In this document: piece by piece, positions 48,165 through 58,851 of the stretch
Layout: every line of letters begins with the position of its first letter
How positions within the stretch are numbered: position 1 is the first letter of the stretch
DNA from: Thamnaconus septentrionalis
Taxonomy: Eukaryota; Chordata; Actinopteri; Tetraodontiformes; Monacanthidae
DNA length: 64,000 bases
Direction: 5' to 3'
NCBI GenBank assembly: GCA_009823395.1
Contig: CM020510.1
Coordinates: forward strand, 15,747,773-15,811,772
Notes under the pieces: generated by a model
Seen by the model: only the letters and a program-made list of their open reading frames with translations
Databases searched by the model: none
Told to the model about the DNA's origin: nothing
Position numbers and translations under genes: made by a program

Positions 48165-51100
48165 ATGTCTTTTTTCCAGCTCCTCCTCAATTTGTGGCTG
48201 CCCTCACTCCTGCCGCTGCTCCTCATGGGGTTTGCGGGTGTGGAGCTGGGGCTCCGGGTGAGAGTGAAGGCGGTTCAGCTGCTGACTTGTTCCCGGTGGG
48301 GTGCACCCAGCGACGGAGGCTTGTTCCAGCATGGAGATGTCATTATTGGTGGGCTCTTCAGTCTGCATTACAAGCCTCCACCGACAACTCACAACTTTAC
48401 CCACCAACCAAACTACAAGTCTTGCACTGGGTAAAACTGAAGTGTCAATTTGTATTTGTTTTGTCAAACAAAATTGATTGTACATTGTTGTTGTCATTGT
48501 TGTCAAAGCATCAAAGCAGCATTATAACTCCAGCATTTTGCTTGATGTACTGTACGTATCATCTCATCTCTGTTTTCAGATTGCAAACTCTTCCACTGCA
48601 GTACTTATATGCGATGGTATTTGGGCTAGAGGAGATCAATCGCAGCCCGGCTCTGCTGCCAGGCTTGAAGCTGGGCTACCACATTCGCGATAGCTGCGCC
48701 TTGCCCACATGGGCCATGCGGGGTGCGATGACACTGGTTGGGGGTGAGAGCGCCAACTGTGACTCCGAAGCTCTGCCGGATTTCTCTGGTGGACCTGGAG
48801 AGGAGCGTGACAAAGGAAGAGGTGCATCACGCTATGTTAATAACAAGAGAGTAAAATAATTGGGGGAAATACTGGGAAACGATGTGATGCTTGGTGCAGG
48901 ATGTGCAATCTTTTGATGTCCTGTGATGTTATCAGGTGCTCAGTTTCTTCCTCTGATCATCGGTGGTTCTTCATCTGTGGCAGCCAAAATACTTGCCAAA
49001 TTCTTGGGACCACTCTTCATACCTCTTGTGAGTTCAATTCAAATGTTTAATGAAACAAAAAACATTATTTTTTGTATAAGATTGGAGAAGAATTCAGAGA
49101 AATTGGAGCTGCAGAACATATTGTGTGTGTGTGTTTTAGATGAGCTACACGGCCAGCTGTCCCTGCTTAAGTGACAGGCGCCAGTATCCCACTTTCTTCA
49201 GGACCATGCCCAGTGACATCTACCAAGCCAGAGCCATTGCGCAGCTTGCGATAAGATTCAACTGGACTTGGATCGGCGCTGTGGTCGCAAACAACGATTA
49301 TGGGCACATGGCAGTCAAGGTGTGCGTGGGGAGTGAATCCACCACCGGCGTGCCAGTCGTTGTTTTCCTGAACGCTTTTCCTCTTTGGTGTCGACGTGAC
49401 AGGTGTTTCAGGAGGAGACTCGGGGTAGGGGTGTGTGCCTGGCGTTCGTTGAGACTCTCCAAAGGGAAAGGATTGTGAGTGATGCCAGGCGCGCAGCCCT
49501 CACAATTCAGGCCTCGACAGCAAGAGTGATTCTGATCTTCTCCTGGTATACTGATGTGAGAAAACTGTTCCTGCAACTCTCGAAGATCAATGTGAGAAAA
49601 AAAAAAAAACATGTACTGGGCATTTAAATGAAATATTTTCGGATTTCTTTTTTTTTAAATTTTAATAATAGTTTATTCTCTGTAGGTGACTGACAGACAG
49701 TTTCTTGCCAGTGAGGCCTGGAGCACCAGTGGCAACCTCCTCCAAGATGTTCTTTCCACTCGGGTGGCAACTGGGGTCATTGGGGTGGCAATCAGAAGCG
49801 CACCGATGCCTGGATTCCAAAAATATCTCTGGAGTCTGAAGCCGTCTCTGCGACCCGATGACAAACTCCTGAAGGAGTTCTGGGAAAATGAGTTTGGCTG
49901 CAGCCCAGCTATTGCACTCAGCTCCAGTGTTCTACCGCCCTGCAGTGGCGCAGAATCCCTGGAAGGAGTGCAGCACACCTTCACTGACACATCCCAGCTG
50001 AGAGTGACGTATAATGTCTACCTTGCTGTTTATGCGGTCGCTCATGCCCTACACAGCCTCCTGTCCTGCCCCGACCACGACGTGAACATCACACACAACA
50101 GGTCCAATTGTTCCCTGCCAAAACACATTCAACCCCAAGAGGTAAACTGTTTTTGTTAGGTTTAACGCCTCAATAAATGTTTTCATATTATATTCATAAA
50201 TATTCATAGATGTTGAAAATGTCATAAAACATTCATTTTCGCTCATTCCAACACTGATGTTTTCAGCTGCTCCATCACCTCAACACTGTGAATTTCACCA
50301 CACCGCAAGGCGAACGGCTCCATTTCCAAGGTGCAGACGTCCCTGCAAAGTACGATCTCGTCAACTGGCAGAGAACCCCCGGGGGAACTCTCAAACTCGT
50401 TTTGGTTGGCCGCGTCGACGGGTTTGATCTGCGTCTTGATGAGTCGGCAATTCAGTGGAACACTGCCAACAATCAGGTGGGGATGTGTGAAAAAAATCGC
50501 AGCTTCGCGTTTTGTTCCTAGACAAAGATTGACGGTGGATTTGATAGTCACTCTGATACACTGAAGGAGAGTTTTATTTGTCATTAGGTGCCAAAATCAG
50601 TGTGCAGTGAGAGCTGCCGTCCTGGCACCAGAAAGGCCAACAGAAAAGGCGAACCTCTCTGCTGCTTCGACTGCATCCCTTGTGCTGAAGGAGAGATTAG
50701 CAATCGGACAGGTAAAGGAACAGGCTTTTTTTTTTTTACGGCTTTTTCTTTTGTCAAATTCTTCAACTTCTGTCTTTTTTTTTTGGAACTTCAGATTCCC
50801 TCCACTGCGAGCGTTGTCCTCCAGAGTTTTGGCCCAACGTTGAACAGACAATCTGCATGGCCCGCCAACTTGATTTCCTTTCCTTCAATGAGACTCTGGG
50901 CATTACTCTGACTACAGTCGCTGCATCGGGTGTCACGGTGACAGCAGCTGTGTTTGTCGTGTTCCTTCACTACCGTCACACGCCTGTGGTGAGAAACTTG
51001 AGTGATGTCATGATCGAAACCAAAAATTAGTCAAGAACAACTTTTTTTTATTTATCATAACTGTTTGCCCCGCAAACGCTGCTTGCAGCTTTAATTTTTA

Positions 51101-51921
51101 AAAATTATTTCTCTTTTAAAGGTGCGAGCCAACAACTCAGAGCTCAGCTTCCTGCTCCTGGTGTCACTGAAGCTGTGCTTCCTGTGCTCCCTGGTGTTCA
51201 TCGGTCGGCCGTCAGTCTGGTCCTGTCGCTTCCAGCAGGCGGCGTTTGGCATCAGCTTTGTCCTCTGCGTTTCCTGCCTCCAGGTCAAGACCATAGTGGT
51301 TCTTGCAGCATTCCGTTCAGCTCAGCCCGGAGCAGGAGCCTTGATGAAGTGGTTCGGTCCAAGCCAACAAAGAGGGAGTGTCTGCCTGTTTACCTCGATA
51401 CAGGTAAAGAAGCACACAAGTTGAAATTTCTCTTCAATATTTTGCCGTCAGTTCTCAACTCATACTGATTGTTTTCTGTGATCTTCTTTAATTTGAAGGT
51501 TCTGATCTGTATTATTTGGCTGTGCCTAAGCCCTCCAGAGCCACAGGTGGACTTCAATAATCCAGGGTCAAAGGTCACTCTGGAGTGCTTCATGGCCTCA
51601 GTGGTAGGCTTCTCTCTGGTTCTGGGCTACATCGGCCTGCTGGCCTGCACCTGCCTCCTTCTGGCCTTTCTCGCACGGAAGCTCCCAGACAACTTCAACG
51701 AGGCCAAGCTGATCACCTTCAGCATGCTGATCTTCTGCGCTGTATGGGTGGCCTTCGTCCCCGCCTACGTCAGCTCTCCTGGGAAATATTCAGTCGCTGT
51801 TGAAATCTTTGCAATCTTGGCCTCGAGCTATGGTTTGCTCTTCTGTGTCTTTGCTCCGAAATGTTTCATAATTCTCTTAAAGCCTGAGAAAAACACCAAG
51901 AAACACTTGATGGGCAGATAG
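48165..51921 (+). CDS. OlfC (V2R-like class C olfactory receptor), gene B, 11 exons
   Basis: Tandem paralogue of gene A with identical exon plan. Exons: 48165-48430, 48580-48821, 48936-49027, 49140-49319, 49403-49591, 49686-50141, 50267-50476, 50588-50711, 50795-50988, 51122-51403, 51499-51921; 2658 nt, 885 aa. Signal peptide [20 protein letters not shown]. Ligand-domain motifs: [34 protein letters not shown]. The cysteine-rich exon is 124 bp; the seven-helix region is again in three exons and ends [10 protein letters not shown]. Several exons have exactly the same length as in gene A (92, 180, 189, 210, 124, 194, 282, 423). All phases and splice sites agree, so the gene looks intact. The intron before exon 5 is only 83 bp. 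Confidence 0.93.
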
Positions 51922-52724
51922 GGGGAGGAGGAGCACACTAGGAAGATTTTAATTTATTAGCCCACTGTGTCATTGTTATTGTTTGATACATTTATCATTT
52001 GATACATTTGAAAAGATTTTCTTCTAATATTGTCTGTCTATTGTTGTCCAGATATTGTAATCTAAAGTGTATTTATGTAACAGACATATGACTTGTACTG
52101 TCTAAAAAACAAAACTACTGTTCATCTGATAATCATCCTTCTTTACGTATTTTTAAGTATTTATATTTTTTGACTACTGTATTGAGATCAGCAACATTAA
52201 TACAATAAAATAATTGTGATGCAATTTTAGCAAATTGAAATGTTCCCAGTGTTTTTCTTTTTTTATTTAATGCTGCTTTATTTAATGTTGCTGTAGGCTT
52301 CATGTATTCACTTCAACCAAATTGTTCCAATAGTAGACAGTATCGACTTCCTGATATTTATAACACTTATGCGCTTTCATTTCCTTTAATTAAAGCACAT
52401 AAGCCTGTGATTTAAATGTGGCTTGAGCGAGAACCAGTAGAGGGGTTTGGCTGGTATGTCAAATTATGGTCATCTGTGCAGGGTGCACCTCATATTTTGC
52501 TATGTTTTAGTTTATTTATGTCCCACTGACACAAATAAAACAAACTGTAACACAATAAAACATAGATCAAAAGGGGGGAGTTTCATTTTGATATATATGT
52601 GATTTATTCAGGCCCAGTCTTTTTATTCCATTAAGACATTAAAGATCACATTTCATCAAGAGTGCTTTTGTGTCTTGGTATTTCCTTAAAAACCTCTCGT
52701 AGTTGTCCATAGATCATGGGATTT
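51922..52724. other. Spacer between convergent OlfC genes B and C, with both 3' ends
   Basis: An AATAAA on + at 52204-52209, about 285 bases after the gene B stop, is its likely polyadenylation signal. On the - strand an AATAAA (TTTATT on + at 52603-52608), about 120 bases past the gene C stop, would serve gene C. The remainder is AT-rich with nothing recognised. Confidence 0.55.
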
Positions 52725-53836
52725 TTATGACTCAATTCCTCGGCCCATAATTGCTTTCTTGGTGTTCCTCTCTGGTCTCAGCAAGATAATGTAACATTTG
52801 TGTCCAAAAAGTGGCACCAGGAGGCCGAAGCTGGAGGCCAGAATTGAAAACACCTCGACTGCATCTGCATATTTTCCCGGTGAGCTGATGTAGGCAGGGA
52901 CAAAGGCCACCCATACAGCACAGAAGATCAGCATGCTGAATGTGATGAATTTGGCTTCATTGAAACTATCTGGAAGATTCCTTGCTATAAAAGCAATCAG
53001 GAAACTGAGAAAAGCCAGTAAACCAATATAACCCAACAAGAGGGCAAATCCAACTTTAGACCCAACAACACACTCATAAACTATTCTGTCAGTATAATAT
53101 TTGGTGTTTTTATGTGGAGCAGGTGATGCAGTAATGATCCAGGCAGTGCAGAGTGTTACCTGTATGGATGTGAGTACAACAACAGTCACTCTCTGCTGTA
53201 AAACACCAAACCACTTCAGACTGGCTCCCCCTCCTGGCTTGGAGGCCTTGAACACAGCCAGAACCACCATGGTTTTCACCAGGATGCATGAGACACAGAG
53301 GACAAAGCTGATGCCAAAGGCTGCATGTCTCAGCTGGCATGTCCACAGTCTGGGACGGCCAATGAAAAGCAGGAACACAGGAAACATAACTTGAGAGACA
53401 GCAGTATATGAAAACTAAGTTCTGAGTTGTTGGCTCGAACTATAGGAGTATTGTGATGGCAGGCAAAGATGCCCAGAACAATGGCAGAGATGAATGTTCC
53501 CAGCAAGGAAGCAGCTGTCAAACAGATGCCCAGAGGTTCTTGATAGGAGAGGAACTCTGTTTTCTTGGGGACACAGTGGTCACGCTGTGGGCTGGACCAG
53601 AAGTCCTCTGGACAGCTGCTGCACTCCATGGAGTCTAAGAAGAAGGAGACAGTTTTGAAACAGGTCTTAAATCCTTCATTTCACAATCTAAAACTGAAAA
53701 CAAACCAGTCTCATTGCTGATTTTCCCTCAGAACAAGGGACACAGTCGAAGCAGCACACAGGTTGTCCTTTCTTTCTGGCCATTCTGGTACCAGGAGGAC
53801 AACTCTCACTGCACACTGACCGAGGGGCCTATGTGA

Positions 53837-53862
53837 ACAAACAAACAAACAAACAAACAAAC
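53837..53862. repeat. (CAAA)n microsatellite
   Basis: Six to seven copies of CAAA in the intron between exons 7 and 8 of gene C; gene D has only a short interrupted version at about 59999-60017. Confidence 0.9.
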
Positions 53863-54274
53863 TTATTCTATTCACTTGAAAGGACTTGTTTTTGTGATGA
53901 ATTCAAAAGCTATTCTATAAATCATATAATGTTACCCCTTTTGAGTCAAAGTTCCAGAAGATCTTGTCCTCCTTAATTGTGAGTTCTTCTCCTTTTAGTG
54001 CTGAACTTTTTACATCACCTACATTCTGAACTTTAGTTTGTCCATCAGGGAGCAACGCCCAGTTCATGATGTCATATACTGGTAAAACATCACCATTCTC
54101 ATCAAAGGAGACTTCATCACCAAACTGTGTTGTGAAGTTGACCTTTTGCAAATAATGCACAAGCTGTAAAAAGTAAAACAAAGAATGGAGCAAAAACATG
54201 GGTGAAGAGAATGAAAATCATTCATGCAATAGGTGTCACTATAACTACTTAGCTACCCCACCCACCATCACACA

Positions 54275-54433
54275 CATATGTAGATACATTCATTCATTCA
54301 TTCATCTTCTATACCCGCTTATTCCTTTTCAGGGTCACGGGGGTCTGCTGGAGCCTATCCCAGCTGTCATAGGGCGAAGGCAGGGTACACCCTGGACAAG
54401 TCGCCAGTTCATCGCAGGGCCATATGTAGATAC
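54275..54433. mobile_element. Truncated fish dispersed repeat (L2/CR1-type LINE 3' tail or derived SINE) with 13-bp target duplication
   Basis: Starting with (CATT)n, it reads TCTATACCCGCTTATTCC, then AGGGTCACGGGGGTCTGCTG, GAGCCTATCCCAGCTG, GGCAGGGTACACCCTGGACA and AGTCGCCAGTTCATCGCAGG, the familiar fish-wide repeat with CCGCTTATCC and GTACACCCTGGACA motifs. The flanks are identical 13-mers CATATGTAGATAC at 54275-54287 and 54421-54433, a target-site duplication. It sits in the intron between exons 6 and 7 of gene C; the matching intron of gene D (about 60421-60440) lacks it. LINE class is from memory; the insertion itself is plain. Confidence 0.85.
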
Positions 54434-56418
54434 TGTAGATATAAATATTATTTTTTCTGCTTTGTGTTACAATACTCTCCAAGAGATTTTAATTAGCATA
54501 CAGTCGATTCGGATATCAAACCTGCCATGGCTCCAGGCTTTTCAAGTCACCACAGCTGTTCCCACTGAAAGGGCCTCTTCCTGGTTCACACCTCAGCATA
54601 TCATCAAGGGCATATGCCAGAGCATACACTGCTTTGTACACATTATACTCTAGCCGGAGGTTTGAAATGTCCAGAAACTCAGTGACTACGCTGAAAAGGT
54701 CTTCTTGTCCAGTGCACAATGGCCTTCCTTGGTCTGAGTGATTTGTTCTTGCAAATCTGCATTTAAATGTATGCTCCCAAAACTGCTTTACCTGAAATAT
54801 GATGAAAGTAGCATCTACAGATAGCGCTCTTTTTTTCCCCGTGATGTGACTACATTGATCATTTAGGTCTCACCATGTCATTTCCATGACTGCTGTTCTG
54901 CTGCTGGTCAGGACGTACTTGAAGGAGAAATTCCCTCAGTCCTGGTATTTCCCCTCGACGGATGGCGATGCCTAGTGTTCCAGCCAGGTATGGCATTAGC
55001 TGAGGGGTCTGGAGCACAGCAGCTGCTGTCCAAGCTTCACTAGCCATCCACTGCAGGCCTGTCACATTCTGCCTCACCACCTGTGCACAGTAGCAAAATC
55101 TTTATATTTTCAATACACCAATCTAAATAGATTAAACTCTTATTACGTTCAAAATTTGACCTCTTCCATGAGTTGAATCATGTGGCTCTCATGTGCAAAC
55201 ACAATCACCACACGAGCTGTGGATCTCCTCATCACATCCACTATCCTCTTTAATTCATCATGATCTCTGGCCCAGGGTAAAACCTCCAGGTAGGCGATGC
55301 AACCTCCTCCTGACTGAGACAGGTCAGCTTGAAAGGACCGAGCAGCATGACGTCCATAATCATCGTCACTGATTAACAAGCCTGTCCATGTCCATCCAAA
55401 ATGTTGGAGGATTTGAATCATGGCTCGCACCTGGAGGAGTCAGAGAAAGATTGAGTGTTAAAACTCTTTGAACATGGAAATTAAACACAGACATAGTGTA
55501 AATGTCTATGAGTAAACCAAGGTCTTTCTTTTCTCAGTGACCTGGTGTCTCTTTGCTCTGTGTCCCATTTACTGGCACACTATCTTTGAAATGCAACTTT
55601 ATTCTCCTCACCTGAAAAGCATCACTTGGAATTGTTCTGAAAAAGGATGGGAATTTTTGCCGGTCACTAAGGCAGGCACATGTGGCAAAGTAACTCACCT
55701 GTGGATAAAACAGACACTGTAAAAAGTTTTTTGTCACCCGAAGGGTAATGATCAATTTCAAAATGTTTTGAAAACACTTGCAATGCTAATACGTACCATT
55801 GGTATTCTGTACAAACCTAAAACAGTGGAGATGGCAATAGAACGTGTCGATGAAGAATCACCCACAATCCCTATGACTGGAGGATTTCCTTCACAGGTGT
55901 CCTCCAACACAAACTGCTCCTCTTTACCGCTGATTAAAGACAAGGCGGCACGAAATGCAATTGCTAGTTTGAGGCAGTTATCATAGAGTTTGTATCCAAG
56001 AGTTACGTTTGGTAGCAGGTTAGAGTTTTTGTTGATTTCATTGATGGCAAACACCATAGTCTGGATCTGTCTGAACCCTGGAACATTAAAACTATTGAAA
56101 ATAGAGGTTTTGTTAAAAACGAACAATGCAACATTGCAATTATTAGAAACCTTCCATGTCTGACTCACACACTCACCCATGGCAAGTGGGCTGATCCGGT
56201 TCTGAGGTAAAAGACAAATCGGGAAATACGGAAAAGAAGTGTATCTCAAACAGTCCTCCCAGAATCACGTCTCCAGACTTGCTCATCCCATTTAGATGAA
56301 ACTGTCCCTCCATCTGGCAGGAGGGATAAGGTGGGGAGGACTCAGCATAATGAGAGCATGAATGCAGCAGCATGTAATAAGGGAGCAACAGCAATGTGAT
56401 CTTGATGAATGCCCACAT

Positions 56419-57620
56419 GATTTCTCAATCTCTCCTGTGCTGCAGTGGACCCTCCTTTTATGTATTTCTCGTAATGTCTTTTCCCGGTTAAAAACCAATA
56501 GAATCCAAAGTAATAGAAAGGGCAGGGCCTCACGCTCATTACGTTTTGATTGTATTTTAAAATAGCTATTTTCAATGTGAGTGATTAAACACCAATTTAA
56601 ATTGTAGAAAATGAGGTCTATTGAAAGATTAATCATCGTGACTGTATTATTTTTTTACTGATACAAATTTGTAAATTAACCTGTTTTAAACATGGTTGTC
56701 TAAATTCATTAGCAGGCTGTCAGTACCAGCTAGGCCTTCTCTGCTGGCCTAACTACTGTGAGAAAAGTACATTTTCCTGTAAATATGACAAGAAAGTTAT
56801 TCTCCATATTCTCCAGTTTTGCATCATATAATATCCACATAGTTGCGTTGCTTCCACTGTTGTAAAATACGGAACAGTTTTTATCCAATCATATTTCAGC
56901 TAGCTTGTGTTGTCAGGTTCCATGAAATCTGCCTTAGGCTTTCAGAATTGACATAGCAGGCTCCTGTCCGCTGTAAGTGAACGAACCTCAGTTAGTTGCG
57001 ATAGCCAATCAGACCTCGAGTCTGCGATGCCAAGACCAGCTAGCTGGCTTCACACTGAACCTCACATACATGTACTGTGTAAGCTCTGAGAACCTTACAG
57101 ACTTAACGCAACCCGGAGTTTCAGTTGACACGAACCTATGATGTCTGAAGAAGAAGAATATAAAGAGTTAGTTGGCAAATAATCTGCAATTTAAAATGTA
57201 AATAACGTGGTGCATTGGCACAGCAGCTGCGTCAACAGGTTCAATTCTTTAATAATTCAATGATTGAATAGTTTGTTTCGTTATCGTCTAGTTGGTCTCG
57301 CATACATGTGCCACAATGCGCAGTTTATTGGACCAGTTTGGTCAAGAGTTTAAGCGTACAGAGTACTGTTGGTGGACTTATTAAAACCTTGTTGAGGAAT
57401 CTCTTAAAATTACCTTTTATTTGCAAGTATTGACAGTATCAGTGACCTTCGTTACTTAGTCTTAAATATGATTTAAATGCTCCGGAAACTATGCTTTGTT
57501 AACTGGGTCAACGATATGAAAGTGATGTAATGTGTAAGTGTGATGCTCTATGGATTCTCTGTGTCATAGTGTCATATTGAGGGTAATATGAGGTGTATTC
57601 ATTTAGGGTCAGCTTTTTTG
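56419..57620 (-). repeat. 5' flank of gene C, duplicated almost identically at 62800-64000
   Basis: The flank upstream of the gene C start is repeated upstream of gene D at an offset of 6381 bases. Side by side I found only about three differences in 1.2 kb (for example CCTGTTTT/CCTATTTT near 56677 and AATGCTCCGG/AATGTCCGG near 57477). A TATA-like ACATAAAAGG on the - strand (56463-56454) lies about 40 bases before the ATG. No coding exons were seen. Confidence 0.85.
56454..56463 (-). promoter_or_regulatory. TATA-like box upstream of gene C
   Basis: On the - strand the sequence is ACATAAAAGG, 36-45 bases before the ATG at 56418. An identical box precedes gene D at 62844-62835. If functional the 5'UTR would be very short, so another upstream promoter with a spliced leader cannot be excluded. 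Confidence 0.3.
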
Positions 57621-57829
57621 GCGTTTCCATCTCTTATAAAACAATGCCAGTCATTGTGTAAGTCAATTGCACTATCGTGCTTGTGTGTGTTTCTTCAACC
57701 CTTTTCTGTTCAAGATCGAAAATGTGAGTCTCAGATATGTGGATAAAGAATTTGTTTTTTTGTTTCACGCTCTGTACTCTTGTCTGTTTGTATTGCTTAT
57801 GATTTGCGAGGGAAGTAGAAATAACTCAT

Positions 57830-58750
57830 TTAAAGCAGCTCTAGGTAACTTGGACTCATTACTACTCCCTGCTGGTTGAGAACCGCAAATACTCTTTGCC
57901 GGTGTCGTAAAGAGGAAAAATACCAGTCCTTCACGTGGGTTTGTTGACACAGCCGGCATACTGAAGCATCGCTTGGAAATATGTCCACCGACAAGGTAAA
58001 GTAACATGCGTTACATGTTTGTTTGTTTTAAATGTTGTTATATTGTTCTTTTGAACGTGACAGACAACTACAATTACACAAACAAGGATAGTGAATTGCT
58101 GAGACAGAAGACAGTGTTTTGCGCTCGGTTCGCATCATTCTCGTCCATGAAAATTGCTTGGAAATGATGTGGTGTATAATGGTTACAATATTACAGCAGG
58201 TTATAAACCCGTGTAGCTGCAATGCCTACAACAACTGTTCAGACGACGCAATGTCGCATTGATTTGGTGGAAATGGTGAAGTGATGAAGTAAACACGCTG
58301 CAGTGCTAGTTTATGGATGTGGGAAAATACAAATAGTCGCCTAGCTGGAGCGCTCGTATGTGTTCAGGAAAAACACCAATATGAAATGCAAAACAGACAT
58401 TGACAATAACGTCGTAGCAAAAGTTCAACACTTTTATGACTGCGTCTTTTATCAAAGTTATTTATTGGGTTCCATTCTGTCATTTGACAATCTTATGTAT
58501 TTGTAATAGTAGTATGTAAGACCGCCTCTAAATAAACGTGTGACGTTGCCATAAAGTGGTTCGTCCTGTAATGACGACACAGGCAGCCGTGTCGGGTCGT
58601 GCGTGAAAGTTACACCGTGCAGTTACAGCCGGCACAACCCCCTCTCGCTGCCGAGGCGGCACCATTGATCCTATTGATCGTTTATCTACCGCTTTACTGA
58701 GTTGAGAATCATAATTTTACGGTCGAAAAAGTTACCTAGAGTTGCTTTAA
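57830..58750. mobile_element. Non-autonomous DNA transposon with 22-bp terminal inverted repeats (~921 bp)
   Basis: TTAAAGCAGCTCTAGGTAAC followed by TT at 57830-57851 is the inverse of AAGTTACCTAGAGTTGCTTT followed by AA at 58729-58750, with one mismatch. The interior has no transposase-like frame. Ends of TTAAAGC/GCTTTAA fit a short TA/TTA-type target, as in PIF/Harbinger elements, but the duplication cannot be separated from the palindromic ends. It lies between the 5' flank of gene C and the stop codon of gene D, only about 100 bases beyond that stop. Confidence 0.75.
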
Positions 58751-58779
58751 TACAAAACAAACAGCACAATATAAACTTA

Positions 58780-58785
58780 TTTATT
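58780..58785 (-). terminator. Polyadenylation signal of OlfC gene D
   Basis: AATAAA on the - strand (within a short AATAAATAAATAAATAAG run), about 67 bases after the stop of gene D and just before the DNA transposon. It is the first good signal after the stop. Confidence 0.45.
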
Positions 58786-58851
58786 TATTTATTTTACATT
58801 TACTCTATATGTTTGCATTTGATTCAGAAAACAAAATATTTTTCCGAACTA

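Larger units (their letters stand above)
52725..56418 (-). pseudogene. OlfC receptor gene C, two single-base deletions (pseudogene or sequence error)
   Basis: Collinear with gene D, with 9 exons (listed 5' to 3'): 56418-56177, 56091-55797, 55698-55612, 55430-55161, 55080-54874, 54791-54522, 54163-53936, 53828-53706, 53634-52725. The first seven match D exactly in length and are open. The cysteine-rich exon is 123 bp instead of 124: one base is missing in the run at about 53720 (GCTGATTTTCC against GCTGAATTTTCC in D). The seven-helix exon is also one base short, at 53372/53373 (GCAGGAAC against GCAGTGAAC in D), so reading breaks after LKLCFLC in helix 2. Everything else, including the end [11 protein letters not shown], is preserved and protein-like, so inactivation is recent or the bases were missed in sequencing. 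Signal peptide [18 protein letters not shown]. Confidence 0.85.
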
